From Flavipsychrobacter sp. (GTDB taxonomy: Bacteria > Bacteroidota > Bacteroidia > Chitinophagales > Chitinophagaceae): DNA of 64,000 nt. The notes beneath the pieces were generated by a model that had not been told where the DNA came from, made no database searches, and saw nothing but the letters and a program-made list of their open reading frames with translations. A program made the position numbers and the translations under genes. Positions 45,874 through 53,994 of this stretch are shown here, one piece after another; position 1 is the first letter of the stretch; each line of letters starts with the position of its first letter. Location of the stretch: positions 1 to 64,000 of the forward strand of contig JAFIGV010000006.1 of assembly GCA_017849575.1 (NCBI GenBank), in the 5' to 3' direction.

Positions 45874-46692
45874 TTATTTGGAGGTGAGTTGGATGATGCC
45901 ATACACAGCCAGTATGGTGGACATGAGGGTTGTGATGGTCGGTAGATAGAACCGGAAGAAATCGTTGCCTTCCTGACGGCGAATACGAGCAGGTTCTACA
46001 TAAACAATATCATTTTGCTTAAGGTAGAAGTAGGGGCTGGTAAATACGTCCCTGCTGTTAAGGTTGAGATGGGCAAATTCGCGGGTGCCCTCTGTTTCCC
46101 GTATCACGGTCACATTGTCTTTGCGGCCAGTAATAGGAATGTCTCCCGCAGCAGCTATGGCGTCAATGATACTGATCTTGTGGTTAGGCGCCATGATGGT
46201 GCCCGGATGTCCAACCTCGCCGAGCACTGTAATCCGATAGTTGACGATCCTGATCTCGACTACCGGTTCTTTAACGATAGTCTTCAACTGCTTTGCCAGG
46301 GCTTCTTTGGCCTGACGGATCGTGAGACCGCCGAGCTTTATTTTTCCGAGAAAGGGATAGTCAATATGACCGGAGGGGTCAACCAGAAATCCGTTTGAAT
46401 TCGTACTGCCGCCACCCAAAGTTGCATTGGTTGAGTAGGGGGTTCCTCCGCCGTTGAAAATAGATACGGTAGTATTTCCTTTATCTTCTACGATAGAGCT
46501 GGGAGAGGTAACGTTTATGGCCAGTATGTCGTCGGGTTGGATGATGGCCTCCTTGAAGGGATCTATTTTTTGGGTAAAGACGCTCGGATCATTAGGCGTC
46601 AGTTCCCTGAAGTAAATACTTTTCTGGGGGCCTGCACAAGATGCTGTAAATAAAACAATTGCGGCAGCCAGCCCTGTTAGTATCCGGCGCAT
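45874..46692 (-). CDS. wza: Outer-membrane polysaccharide export lipoprotein
   Basis: The protein has 272 residues from the ATG at 46692. A longer reading from 46728 adds 12 residues before the signal peptide and is less likely. A lipoprotein signal ends in FTASC (Cys19). A Poly_export domain (about 55-150, with DILAINVTSPS) and one or more SLBB-type segments (ITVLGEVGHPGTI) follow, with a final hydrophobic helix (about 245-265). It forms the outer-membrane exit channel for the polysaccharide. It is the first gene of the minus-strand operon. Confidence 0.95.
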   Translation of the reverse strand: MRRILTGLAAAIVLFTASCAGPQKSIYFRELTPNDPSVFTQKIDPFKEAIIQPDDILAINVTSPSSIVEDKGNTTVSIFNGGGTPYSTNATLGGGSTNSNGFLVDPSGHIDYPFLGKIKLGGLTIRQAKEALAKQLKTIVKEPVVEIRIVNYRITVLGEVGHPGTIMAPNHKISIIDAIAAAGDIPITGRKDNVTVIRETEGTREFAHLNLNSRDVFTSPYFYLKQNDIVYVEPARIRRQEGNDFFRFYLPTITTLMSTILAVYGIIQLTSK

Positions 46693-46750
46693 AGTTGTGA
46701 GCGTTAATGAGTAGAACGAAAAAATCATTATCCATTTCCCGGCTTACCCC

Positions 46751-46775
46751 AAAAACCTTGTCCAGTAAGGTTTTT
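46751..46775 (-). promoter_or_regulatory. Hairpin in the leader of the wza operon
   Basis: A perfect 9-bp inverted repeat, AAAAACCTT (46751-46759) and AAGGTTTTT (46767-46775), has a 7-base loop. It lies 59-83 bases upstream of the wza ATG. Read on the minus strand the 3' arm ends in TTTTT before GGGG, so it resembles an attenuator, but the T-run is part of the stem. Confidence 0.4.
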
Positions 46776-47175
46776 AAGGTATTACTTTACACTTTTCCCC
46801 GCTGCAAAATAAGCTGAAAAGCCGACAGTGCGTAGTATTAATACGACAACATAATCGAATTATCAACAGTTTATCCACGTTTGTGTTGGGGCGCTAAGTT
46901 CGGTCAGTGCTCTGGTCTGGGGTATTAATGAGATGTTATTGCGCCAGACAACGCTTTCAGTCCGTTTAGGGTTCATAAGCCTTGGCTTGGTCTTCCATCC
47001 CAATTCTTAAGTGTTGTTGTATGACGGTCAGCCGGATGGGTCTGCCTGCCGGAAAAGTTTCGGTCAATAAATGCCTTATTATTGAAAATTGTCATTAAAT
47101 TGTCCAACGCTCCAAAAGCATAATATGTCTTTTGCTGTGTATGTTCTTTATTTAACCAAAAAAACAAAGTCAATC
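46776..47175. other. Divergent intergenic region with promoter(s) of wza and the T9SS gene
   Basis: About 400 bases separate the wza leader hairpin from the T9SS gene. Besides the 17-base repeat at 46926-46942, I see no gene. Two minus-strand reading frames and one plus-strand extension (47089) are unsupported. The region must hold the promoter of the polysaccharide operon, but no clean -33/-7 pair could be fixed; TTATTTTG at 46805-46812 (minus) is the nearest. Confidence 0.4.
46926..46942 (+). repeat. 17-base direct repeat, copy 2
   Basis: An exact copy of the repeat at 23885-23901, in the same orientation. It lies in the intergenic region beyond the wza end of the minus-strand operon, so the two copies bracket most of the polysaccharide locus. 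Confidence 0.4.
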
Positions 47176-48600
47176 ATGAAGCGTTTTTTATTCATTGCGC
47201 TGCTGCTGATCAGCGGCTTCTCCTCGAGAGCTACGCACCTTATGGGCGGAGAAATTGTAGCTCAATATGACACCGCCTTAAACGCCTACATCATCACGCT
47301 TACCCACTATAGAGATACCCTGGGGATTCCTATGTATCAAACCGCTGATATCTACATTTATCAGGATACAGGTTCGGGCAACTATGTGCTCCAGACCTTA
47401 GACATTGTTCCTTTAAACGTATCGCTCAGCACAAGTTTGCTTTCTAACTTTCCTTACGGAGTGGAAGTAGGCGTTTATACCGACACCGTAACGCTTGCGC
47501 CGGGTACCTATCGCATCACCAATGAGACCTGTTGCAGAAACGGCGCCATTCTGAACATGACCACGCCACTGAGCGAAAGTATGACCTTATACACCGATCT
47601 GTATGTAGATACGTTCAACAACAGTACGCCGGGTTTCCTCGCTATGCCTATTGCCCATTTCCCGATCAATCAGCCCGCTTATTATAATCCATTGCCTTTC
47701 GATCCTGATTTCGACACGCTGTCCTGGTCGCTCAATACACCGATCAGTACGCATATGTTTAGCCAGCCGAGTCTTGTGTTTACAAGTGTAACCGGTTTTA
47801 CCGCGCCTGCTGCCGATCCTATGGGGCCCTTTACCATGAATCCCGTGACTGGTGAGATCACCTGGACACCCGATACCTTAGGTAACTATGTGCAGTCGTT
47901 CGAAGTGAACGAAATAAAAAATCAGGTAACCGTGGGAAAAATCATTCGTGACATGCAGTATGTGATCGTACCAGGTGGTGGAAACAGTTCGCCATTCTTC
48001 CAGAATGTTTCTTCATACAATACAAACCAGGCTCAAAATTATTATTACAAATACTACGTGCCGGGTCAGCCCTTCATCTTCCAGATCATGGGTTCCGATC
48101 CCGAACACAATGCCCTGCAGCTTACTGCCTTTAGCCAGGCCTTTAGTTTTGCCAATCCGGCCACATTTTCCACCTTCAATTCAGGTAATGATGTGATCGG
48201 TACCTTCCAGTGGACGGCTCCCGCCACCTTTACAAAGGATATTATTGTTGTTTTCCGTCTGCGCGATGGCATGTTCACCCGCGATTTTACACTGCTCCTT
48301 CGCAAGGGCGATGTAACCTCAGTGGACAATATTAACGGCGATGTAAACAATGCCGTGAAAGTATTTCCGAATCCTGCCAGCAATCAATTGAATATTTCCT
48401 TCGACCTCGATAAGGCCATCGATGGTGACATTGCTTTGTACTCGTCTATCGGTCAGAAAGTAGCTTTGCTGCATCAGGGCCTGGTCGCAAAGGGAAGCTC
48501 TACCATCAGCAGCAGCTTGCACGTAGCGGCCGGCATGTACTATTTGGTGGTGAGAGATAAAGGACGTGTTATCAAGACCCTCCCTGTTTCTATTCAATAG
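47176..48600 (+). CDS. T9SS type A sorting-domain surface protein
   Basis: The protein has 474 residues. A signal peptide (about 1-20, ending SSRA) precedes THLMGGEIVAQYD, a start very common in Bacteroidota surface and gliding-associated proteins. The middle part is beta-rich with ThrSer-rich strands and a cadherin/He_PIG-like segment (MNPVTGEITWTPDTLG, about 235-250). The last 80 residues form a type A sorting domain (KVFPNPASNQLNISF ... GMYYLVVRDKGR). I chose the ATG at 47176 because it starts the signal peptide. It is divergent from wza and ends at a strong terminator. Confidence 0.88.
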   Translation: MKRFLFIALLLISGFSSRATHLMGGEIVAQYDTALNAYIITLTHYRDTLGIPMYQTADIYIYQDTGSGNYVLQTLDIVPLNVSLSTSLLSNFPYGVEVGVYTDTVTLAPGTYRITNETCCRNGAILNMTTPLSESMTLYTDLYVDTFNNSTPGFLAMPIAHFPINQPAYYNPLPFDPDFDTLSWSLNTPISTHMFSQPSLVFTSVTGFTAPAADPMGPFTMNPVTGEITWTPDTLGNYVQSFEVNEIKNQVTVGKIIRDMQYVIVPGGGNSSPFFQNVSSYNTNQAQNYYYKYYVPGQPFIFQIMGSDPEHNALQLTAFSQAFSFANPATFSTFNSGNDVIGTFQWTAPATFTKDIIVVFRLRDGMFTRDFTLLLRKGDVTSVDNINGDVNNAVKVFPNPASNQLNISFDLDKAIDGDIALYSSIGQKVALLHQGLVAKGSSTISSSLHVAAGMYYLVVRDKGRVIKTLPVSIQ

Positions 48601-48630
48601 TTTTTTACATTCAGTGCTTAGTTGACCAAA

Positions 48631-48668
48631 AAACAGGTTTCCGTTTGCCGGGAACCTGTTTCTTTTTT
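48631..48668 (+). terminator. Terminator after the T9SS gene
   Basis: AAACAGGTTTCC (48631-48642) pairs with GGGAACCTGTTT (48650-48661) with one G-U pair and a 7-base loop. CTTTTTT follows. The next gene converges on it. Confidence 0.85.
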
Positions 48669-48689
48669 GGATAAGATACTCGTACGGTT

Positions 48690-49331
48690 TCAGGGCATTT
48701 TTCGAATGCGGAGAAAGCTGTCTGATTCCGAAAAGCCTCGTTTCCGGACGAAGTGTCGAAATTGGCGGCGTGTCAGTTCAAAATTGGTGACCGTACTGTC
48801 GTCGGTTTCGGTTATTTCCTGCAGTGCTTTTATTTCGTCGGGGCTGTGTATCGTGGATAGAACCAGCCTTTCGTTTTTCAGTGAAAGTTTAATGACTTCC
48901 CACTTCCGGTCTTCTATTTTTTTATTGAGAAAATAGTACCCCTTGTATTTTTTTAATTGATTCGTCTCCGAAATGAGAAACATTGTGTCGGTACCTTCGC
49001 TCCGCCAGATCACCGAATCATTAACGACCTGAACTTTTTTAAGGCTGCTGTCGCTTATACTGAGCAGGGTGTCGCCCGGCAGAAAAATATAGCCCTTTAG
49101 GCTGTCTTTGTGCTCGGAAAGGGTGTAGGCATAATGCCCTACCATGGCTGTGGCGAAAATATAAAGTGTGTCTGCACCATCGGAGGAAAGGTAAGCGCCC
49201 TGTATGCGGCGCGGGAAAGATGTTTGAGACCTGACACCCGGAGGTTGCGCTTCTGTAAAGCTAACTGTAGGCTCGCAACTGCACCACATCAATGTTGCCA
49301 ACAGGATGCCCGCGCTTACATTCATTTTCAT
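48690..49331 (-). CDS. Hypothetical lipoprotein
   Basis: The protein has 213 residues. A short hydrophobic leader ends in LMWCSC, so a lipobox Cys near 17 or 19 is likely. The rest is beta-rich and lysine/serine-rich, with repeated short strands (GYIFLPGDTLLSIS, KKYKGYYFLNKK). No family could be recognised. Similar proteins with a DTLYIF...YFLNKK pattern are common, uncharacterised Bacteroidota lipoproteins. It lies downstream of the small membrane-protein gene at 49416 on the same strand. Confidence 0.7.
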   Translation of the reverse strand: MKMNVSAGILLATLMWCSCEPTVSFTEAQPPGVRSQTSFPRRIQGAYLSSDGADTLYIFATAMVGHYAYTLSEHKDSLKGYIFLPGDTLLSISDSSLKKVQVVNDSVIWRSEGTDTMFLISETNQLKKYKGYYFLNKKIEDRKWEVIKLSLKNERLVLSTIHSPDEIKALQEITETDDSTVTNFELTRRQFRHFVRKRGFSESDSFLRIRKMP

Positions 49332-49415
49332 AAACGACTTTCTTATTTATGCCCTATTACGCCGGAAGTAACCTTTGCCGGGGGCATGTCGTTTTTCCAA
49401 TGGCAGTGCTTGTTT

Positions 49416-49538
49416 CTAATCTTTTTGTTCGGCTTTCTTCTTCCCGGGAGCCAGTTTGTACATCAGCCATACACCACCCACCAGCAGATGCAGGGCAATG
49501 AGTATCAATGCGAGTTTTACCCAAAAGTCCATATCCAT
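49416..49538 (-). CDS. Small single-helix membrane protein
   Basis: A 40-residue reading frame starts MDMDFWVKLALILIALHLL and continues through VGGVWLMYKL to a Lys/Glu-rich tail. One hydrophobic helix (about 6-26) with positive residues after it predicts a cytoplasmic C-terminus. There is no strong ribosome-binding site, as is usual in Bacteroidota. The composition is convincingly protein-like, but no family was recognised. It lies 84 bases upstream of the lipoprotein gene on the same strand. Confidence 0.5.
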   Translation of the reverse strand: MDMDFWVKLALILIALHLLVGGVWLMYKLAPGKKKAEQKD

Positions 49539-49645
49539 TCTTTTGGAAACGAAGGTATTAAGCTGGTGCCCTGCGTTTTGTGCCTTTGGTTACCAAGGGC
49601 TATCCATGTACGCATTCTTCGGGTAGCTTTCCTACATTCGGGACT

Positions 49646-50431
49646 ATGAATGCGAAGAAGCTGGAAGAACTCCTGGCAGCACAGGCTACAATGCTGGCCG
49701 AACGGTATGATGCCGTGTCACCCGATTTTTCCATAGACGCGATTCATGATTTTCGCACGGGCGTAAAAAAGTACCGGGCATTGCTACGTCTTGCTGGTAC
49801 TACAGCGCACAAAAAGCCCGGTTTGCCAGTTGCGCTGCGAAACATTTATCACATTGCCGGATCGATCCGGGATGCCCAGCTCCTCCAGGCATTTGCAACC
49901 CATGAAAAGCTACCGGTCCTTTTTCAACACCTCGAAGAAGCGCTTCTGCACCTGAAAATTGCCTGGGAAATCCGTTATCATACAGGATTTTCAGATATCC
50001 TGACCCGTGCCATTCGTGGAAAACATATCCAGAGTCTCGCAACAAAAGCAGTGTCGGATTTTTTGCAGGAGAAGTTTCGCTCGATCCTGGCAACCGAGCC
50101 TTGCCCGGATGACAGTACCCTGCATGAGGTGAGAAAACTATCAAAAGACATTTTGTATGTGGCCCGCTGGGTGGAAAAGGATTGGCCGGAAGCCTTTGAA
50201 GCGACGGTAACTTTGCCGCTAAAGGAACTACAGGAACTGGCAGAAAAAACCGGCGACTATAACGACCGTGTGCAAAGGTCAAAAACGCTGGAGCTCTTTC
50301 ATCACCCCGGCGTTGGTGAGGCTGAAGCTGAGCGATTGCATCAGTTGCGAAATCAGGAACGTCAGGAAATGAAAGTCAGACAGAAAGCTGTCATTGCGGT
50401 GTTGGACGAGCTTCGGTTGCGTGCTATTTAA
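49646..50431 (+). CDS. CHAD domain protein
   Basis: The protein has 261 residues. It is an all-helical CHAD domain, with conserved His and Lys/Arg residues expected to bind polyphosphate: IHDFRTGVKKYRALLR near 36, AGSIRDAQLL near 72, STLHEVRKLSKDILY near 160 and TGDYNDRVQ near 205. The ATG at 49646 is preferred over the upstream frame start at 49580, which adds unlike residues. It converges with the methyltransferase gene, overlapping it by 8 bases. Confidence 0.9.
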   Translation: MNAKKLEELLAAQATMLAERYDAVSPDFSIDAIHDFRTGVKKYRALLRLAGTTAHKKPGLPVALRNIYHIAGSIRDAQLLQAFATHEKLPVLFQHLEEALLHLKIAWEIRYHTGFSDILTRAIRGKHIQSLATKAVSDFLQEKFRSILATEPCPDDSTLHEVRKLSKDILYVARWVEKDWPEAFEATVTLPLKELQELAEKTGDYNDRVQRSKTLELFHHPGVGEAEAERLHQLRNQERQEMKVRQKAVIAVLDELRLRAI

Positions 50432-51032
50432 TGAGCTTGTACACATAGTGGTGCATCAGAGTAGGAAACGGGCGCACGGAACCCTGAAACGCTACTTTCA
50501 GTCCCTGCTTCTGAAACTCATCCTGATACTGCCGGTGATAGCGGAAGTTCAGTGGCACCGGCACACCTTCTTTCATTTTATTTAGCAACCAGTCTTCTGT
50601 GGAAATATAAAGTTTGTCGAAAAAGTTAAGAGCCATTTCTTCTACCAGAATCACGAACCCGCCGGGTTTTACCACGCGCTTCAGCTCCGATAAAAAATAT
50701 TCGGGGTCGGGTGTATGGTGCAGCGTGGCGAGTGCAAGGGCACCATCAAAGCTATTATCGTCGGAATTGATTTTTTTTTCGCCACTTAATTGAAAATGCA
50801 GCCGGGGATCCGAAAGAATTTCATCGCTGAGGTTTTGATCACGGATGATATCGAGGCCTGTAACGCTGAGGTTTGGGCGCAGTAGTAAGAGTTGCCTCGC
50901 GGTGTACATGTTCCCGCAGCCAAAGTCGAGGAGGGAGGAACCATCAGGTATAAGCGGAGCAAGGTATTTTGCAAAGGTGACGGATCTTTGGTTGGTTAGC
51001 TTTTTATATACCGGAAGGTTGGCAAGAAACAT
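50424..51032 (-). CDS. Class I SAM-dependent methyltransferase
   Basis: The protein has 202 residues from the ATG at 51032; a TTG at 51113 would add 27. SAM-binding motif I is LLDFGCGNMYTARQ, followed by VTGLDI (acidic end of beta2) and ALATLHHTPDPEYFL (motif IV region), typical of Methyltransf_11. VKPGGFVILVEE follows. The substrate is unknown. It is divergent from the GT-C gene, about 120 bases away. Confidence 0.85.
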   Translation of the reverse strand: MFLANLPVYKKLTNQRSVTFAKYLAPLIPDGSSLLDFGCGNMYTARQLLLLRPNLSVTGLDIIRDQNLSDEILSDPRLHFQLSGEKKINSDDNSFDGALALATLHHTPDPEYFLSELKRVVKPGGFVILVEEMALNFFDKLYISTEDWLLNKMKEGVPVPLNFRYHRQYQDEFQKQGLKVAFQGSVRPFPTLMHHYVYKLIK

Positions 51033-51151
51033 ATGAATCCACAAATTTTTTGGAAAGCGGATAAAGATAAACAACGGAGCCGTTTCAAGCGCTTTGATAC
51101 AATCTTTATTCAATTAATTTTACGCAGTTTCATATAAAGCTGGTACTCGAA

Positions 51152-53101
51152 ATGCAAAATGCCCCGAATCTTTCTCAGGAGTCGAAATACTGGAAAATAT
51201 CGTTTTATCTCCTCAGCGCCGTCATCCTTATTGCTATGCCCTTGCTGAGCCGTAGCTATGGGCAGAGCGGCGATGAATGGCTGCAAATCGAGTATGGACG
51301 TGATATATGGAATTATTTTTTCAATGGCGACCCACAGGCTTTAAACTATGACAATAAAAGTCTGCAATATGTAGGTCAGCAGTTTTACGGTGGCTTCTTC
51401 GATTTTATTATGGAAATCTTTCACCATTGGTTTCCGTCTATTCCCATTCTAATCCTCCGCCACTTTTTCAATGCCCTAACCGGTGCACTGATGATGATGT
51501 TTACCGGGCTTTTTGCCTATCGTCTCAGCGGCAAAAAATGGTCTGTGGGCCTTATCGCGCTACTGTTTATTGTTTTCTCTCCGCGCATCTTTGGCGAAAG
51601 CATGAATAATCCGAAAGATATTCCGCTCGGTTGTGGCTTTATTATGGGCATGTACTACTGGCTGGCTTTCCTTCAGGATTTTCCGCGCAAGGCCTGGAAA
51701 TATTCTATAGGCATCGCTATCGGCTTTGGCATCGCTTTCGGTGTGCGCTCTGCGGGTGGTATTTTGCTGGTTGCCTACTTTGGCGTCATGACCTTGCTTT
51801 ACTATTTCACTAACAAAGAATTTAAACAGCAGGTATCAGCAGATAACAATAGATTGCTGAAAAAAGGGATTTTGATTCTGGCCGTCGGACTCGTTGCCGG
51901 ATATATCATCGGATTGCTTACCTGGCCATGGGGTTTGGAATCACCTTTGTCGCATCCCATTGAGTCGCTCAAAGAAATGACCAACCGGAGCGTAACCCTT
52001 CGTGTATTCTTTGAAGGAGTGTTTCGCCCCAACAATGCGCAGCCCTGGTACTACGAGTTCAAGTGGATCCTCATCTCCAATCCACTCATCGTCATCGCAG
52101 GTGTTGTCCTATTCCTGATCCTGTTCGTAAAGGCAAAAGAACGGTATGGAATCTTTGCTACTGCTTTATTGTTGTTTGCAGCATTCTTTACTCCGCTCTA
52201 CATGATGTACAAACATTCGAGTGTACATGACACCTGGCGCCATTTGTTTTTTATCTATCCCTTTTGGGTGACTATGTCGGCGATGGCCTTCCCATTAACA
52301 GGCTATTTTTTCAAAAACGAAAAACTGCGCTTTCTGCCGCAGGCAATAGCTATCGTTGGTTTGTTGCCCGCCGTCATCTGGACGTTCCGCACACATCCGA
52401 ACCAGTATGTTTATTTCAATGCACTGGTGGGTGGAATTGAGGGCGCGAGCGGATATTATGACACAGATTATTACCAAAACAGTGGACTGCAGGATGCGGA
52501 GTGGCTGTTGAAAAATGCCAAACGTACCCCGGGCAAAAAGGTGTTGGTAGCGTCGAACATGCTGGGCTTTGATAAATATTTTGCCAAAGACAGCAGTTGG
52601 ATCAACTATTATTATGTTCGCTACAACGATCGTCATACCAAGGACTGGGACTACTACGTAACGTATTCGAGGTATATCTCTCCGGGGCAGTTGCAACAGG
52701 ATAAATGGCCGCCGGCAAATGCCGTATACGAGGTGAAAGTGGATGGCGTTACGCTTTCTGCGGTGCTGGAACGCAAAAGTAAGGCCGGAATTGGCGCCAA
52801 CGAAGCCTTGCAAAAGCAGGATTTCGCCACCGCAGTGCAGCAGTACGCCATAGCGGTGCAAGCCAATCCGTACGATGAAGCCATGTGGGCAAATTATGGT
52901 GTTGCACTCGCGTCTATGGGGCAAATGGACCCTGCAATTCAGGCGCTGAACAAAGCCGCTGAACTGGACCCCGACAATCCGCAGTATTATCAGATATTGG
53001 CACAGGTGTACAAAGTAAAAGGCGATATGAATGCAGCACAAAATGCTGCCAACACCGCAAATGCTATCATCATGAAAGAGCAGGAAGCAGCCGGCGAATA
53101 G
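51152..53101 (+). CDS. GT-C membrane glycosyltransferase with C-terminal TPR repeats
   Basis: The protein has 649 residues. An N-terminal GT-C-type region with about ten membrane helices (about 18-430) has an acidic pair in QSGDEWLQIEYG (D41/E42) in the first periplasmic loop, the expected catalytic position. YFGESMNNPKD-like and YKHSSVHDTWRH segments follow. Residues about 545-640 form two to three tetratricopeptide repeats (ALQKQDFATAVQQYAIAV, MDPAIQALNKAAELDPDN), which should be periplasmic. The lipid-linked sugar donor and the target are unknown; GT39/ArnT-like protein glycosylation is one option. Confidence 0.82.
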   Translation: MQNAPNLSQESKYWKISFYLLSAVILIAMPLLSRSYGQSGDEWLQIEYGRDIWNYFFNGDPQALNYDNKSLQYVGQQFYGGFFDFIMEIFHHWFPSIPILILRHFFNALTGALMMMFTGLFAYRLSGKKWSVGLIALLFIVFSPRIFGESMNNPKDIPLGCGFIMGMYYWLAFLQDFPRKAWKYSIGIAIGFGIAFGVRSAGGILLVAYFGVMTLLYYFTNKEFKQQVSADNNRLLKKGILILAVGLVAGYIIGLLTWPWGLESPLSHPIESLKEMTNRSVTLRVFFEGVFRPNNAQPWYYEFKWILISNPLIVIAGVVLFLILFVKAKERYGIFATALLLFAAFFTPLYMMYKHSSVHDTWRHLFFIYPFWVTMSAMAFPLTGYFFKNEKLRFLPQAIAIVGLLPAVIWTFRTHPNQYVYFNALVGGIEGASGYYDTDYYQNSGLQDAEWLLKNAKRTPGKKVLVASNMLGFDKYFAKDSSWINYYYVRYNDRHTKDWDYYVTYSRYISPGQLQQDKWPPANAVYEVKVDGVTLSAVLERKSKAGIGANEALQKQDFATAVQQYAIAVQANPYDEAMWANYGVALASMGQMDPAIQALNKAAELDPDNPQYYQILAQVYKVKGDMNAAQNAANTANAIIMKEQEAAGE

Positions 53102-53193
53102 CAATGCTCCGCAGCTATTGATTTTTTCCCGCAGATAAACTGTGTTATTTTTGCGCGCATTTTTATAAATAACCGAAAAGCACTAAAACATAT

Positions 53194-53904
53194 ATGGGTC
53201 GCATATTCGAAGTACGGAAATCGAAAATGTTTGCGCGGTACGACCGCATGGCAAAACAGTTTACACGTATCGGTAAGGAGATAGCTATTGCCGTAAAAAA
53301 AGGCGGACCTGACCCCACTACCAATCCTATGCTGCGCCGCATTATGCAGAACGCAAAGTCGGTAAACATGCCGAAGGATCGCATTGAGGGCGCTATCAAG
53401 AATGCACTGGGAAAAGATACAAGCAACTATGACGAGGTGCTTTATGAAGGTTATGCACCCCATGGAATTGCAATCCTTGTTGAAACAGCAACCGATAATA
53501 CAACAAGGACCGTCGCAAACGTACGTTCGCATTTTAACAAGGGAGGTGGCAACCTGGGAAATAGTGGTTCGGTGGGTTTTCTGTTTAAACATTTAGGTGT
53601 ATTCAAGCTGAGCCCTGAAGGACTGAGCGCAGAAGATCTGGAACTGGAACTGATAGACGCCGGACTGGAAGAGTTGGGCGAAGACGCAGAAGGCAATCTT
53701 ATTGTTCGTTGCGAGTTTAACGATTTTGGGAATATGCAGAAAGCCCTGGAAGAAAGGGGTATCACGCCGGTGTCTGCTGAATTGGAATGGATACCACTAA
53801 ACACAGTTGATATAACGGAAGAGCAGTCGGACGATGTCTTTAAACTTATAGAGCGGCTGGAGCAGGATGATGATGTGCAGCGCGTTTTTCATAATATGGG
53901 TTAG
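53194..53904 (+). CDS. yebC: YebC/PmpR family transcriptional regulator
   Basis: The protein has 236 residues, normal for the family. It has MGRIFEVRKSKMFARYDRMAK and FTRIGKEI, then KGGPDPTTNPMLRR. NMPKDRIEGAIKNAL is followed by YEGYAPHGIAILVE and the GNLGNSGSVGFLF strand. Some family members bind DNA and others aid translation of proline stretches. A TATTTTTG at 53146-53153 is a possible -7 element, 40 bases upstream. A strong terminator follows. Confidence 0.95.
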   Translation: MGRIFEVRKSKMFARYDRMAKQFTRIGKEIAIAVKKGGPDPTTNPMLRRIMQNAKSVNMPKDRIEGAIKNALGKDTSNYDEVLYEGYAPHGIAILVETATDNTTRTVANVRSHFNKGGGNLGNSGSVGFLFKHLGVFKLSPEGLSAEDLELELIDAGLEELGEDAEGNLIVRCEFNDFGNMQKALEERGITPVSAELEWIPLNTVDITEEQSDDVFKLIERLEQDDDVQRVFHNMG

Positions 53905-53928
53905 GCCTGCGTTAGAAATCATTTTTTT

Positions 53929-53954
53929 AAGCAGTGCCCGGCACTGCTTTTTTC
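53929..53954 (+). terminator. Terminator after yebC
   Basis: AAGCAGTGC (53929-53937) pairs perfectly with GCACTGCTT (53941-53949) over a CCG loop, and TTTTT follows. Being nearly symmetric, it may also stop transcription from the convergent serine hydrolase gene. Confidence 0.85.
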
Positions 53955-53994
53955 ATTGATAAATGTTTGTGCGGCTTCGGCTTTGACCTCCCCG

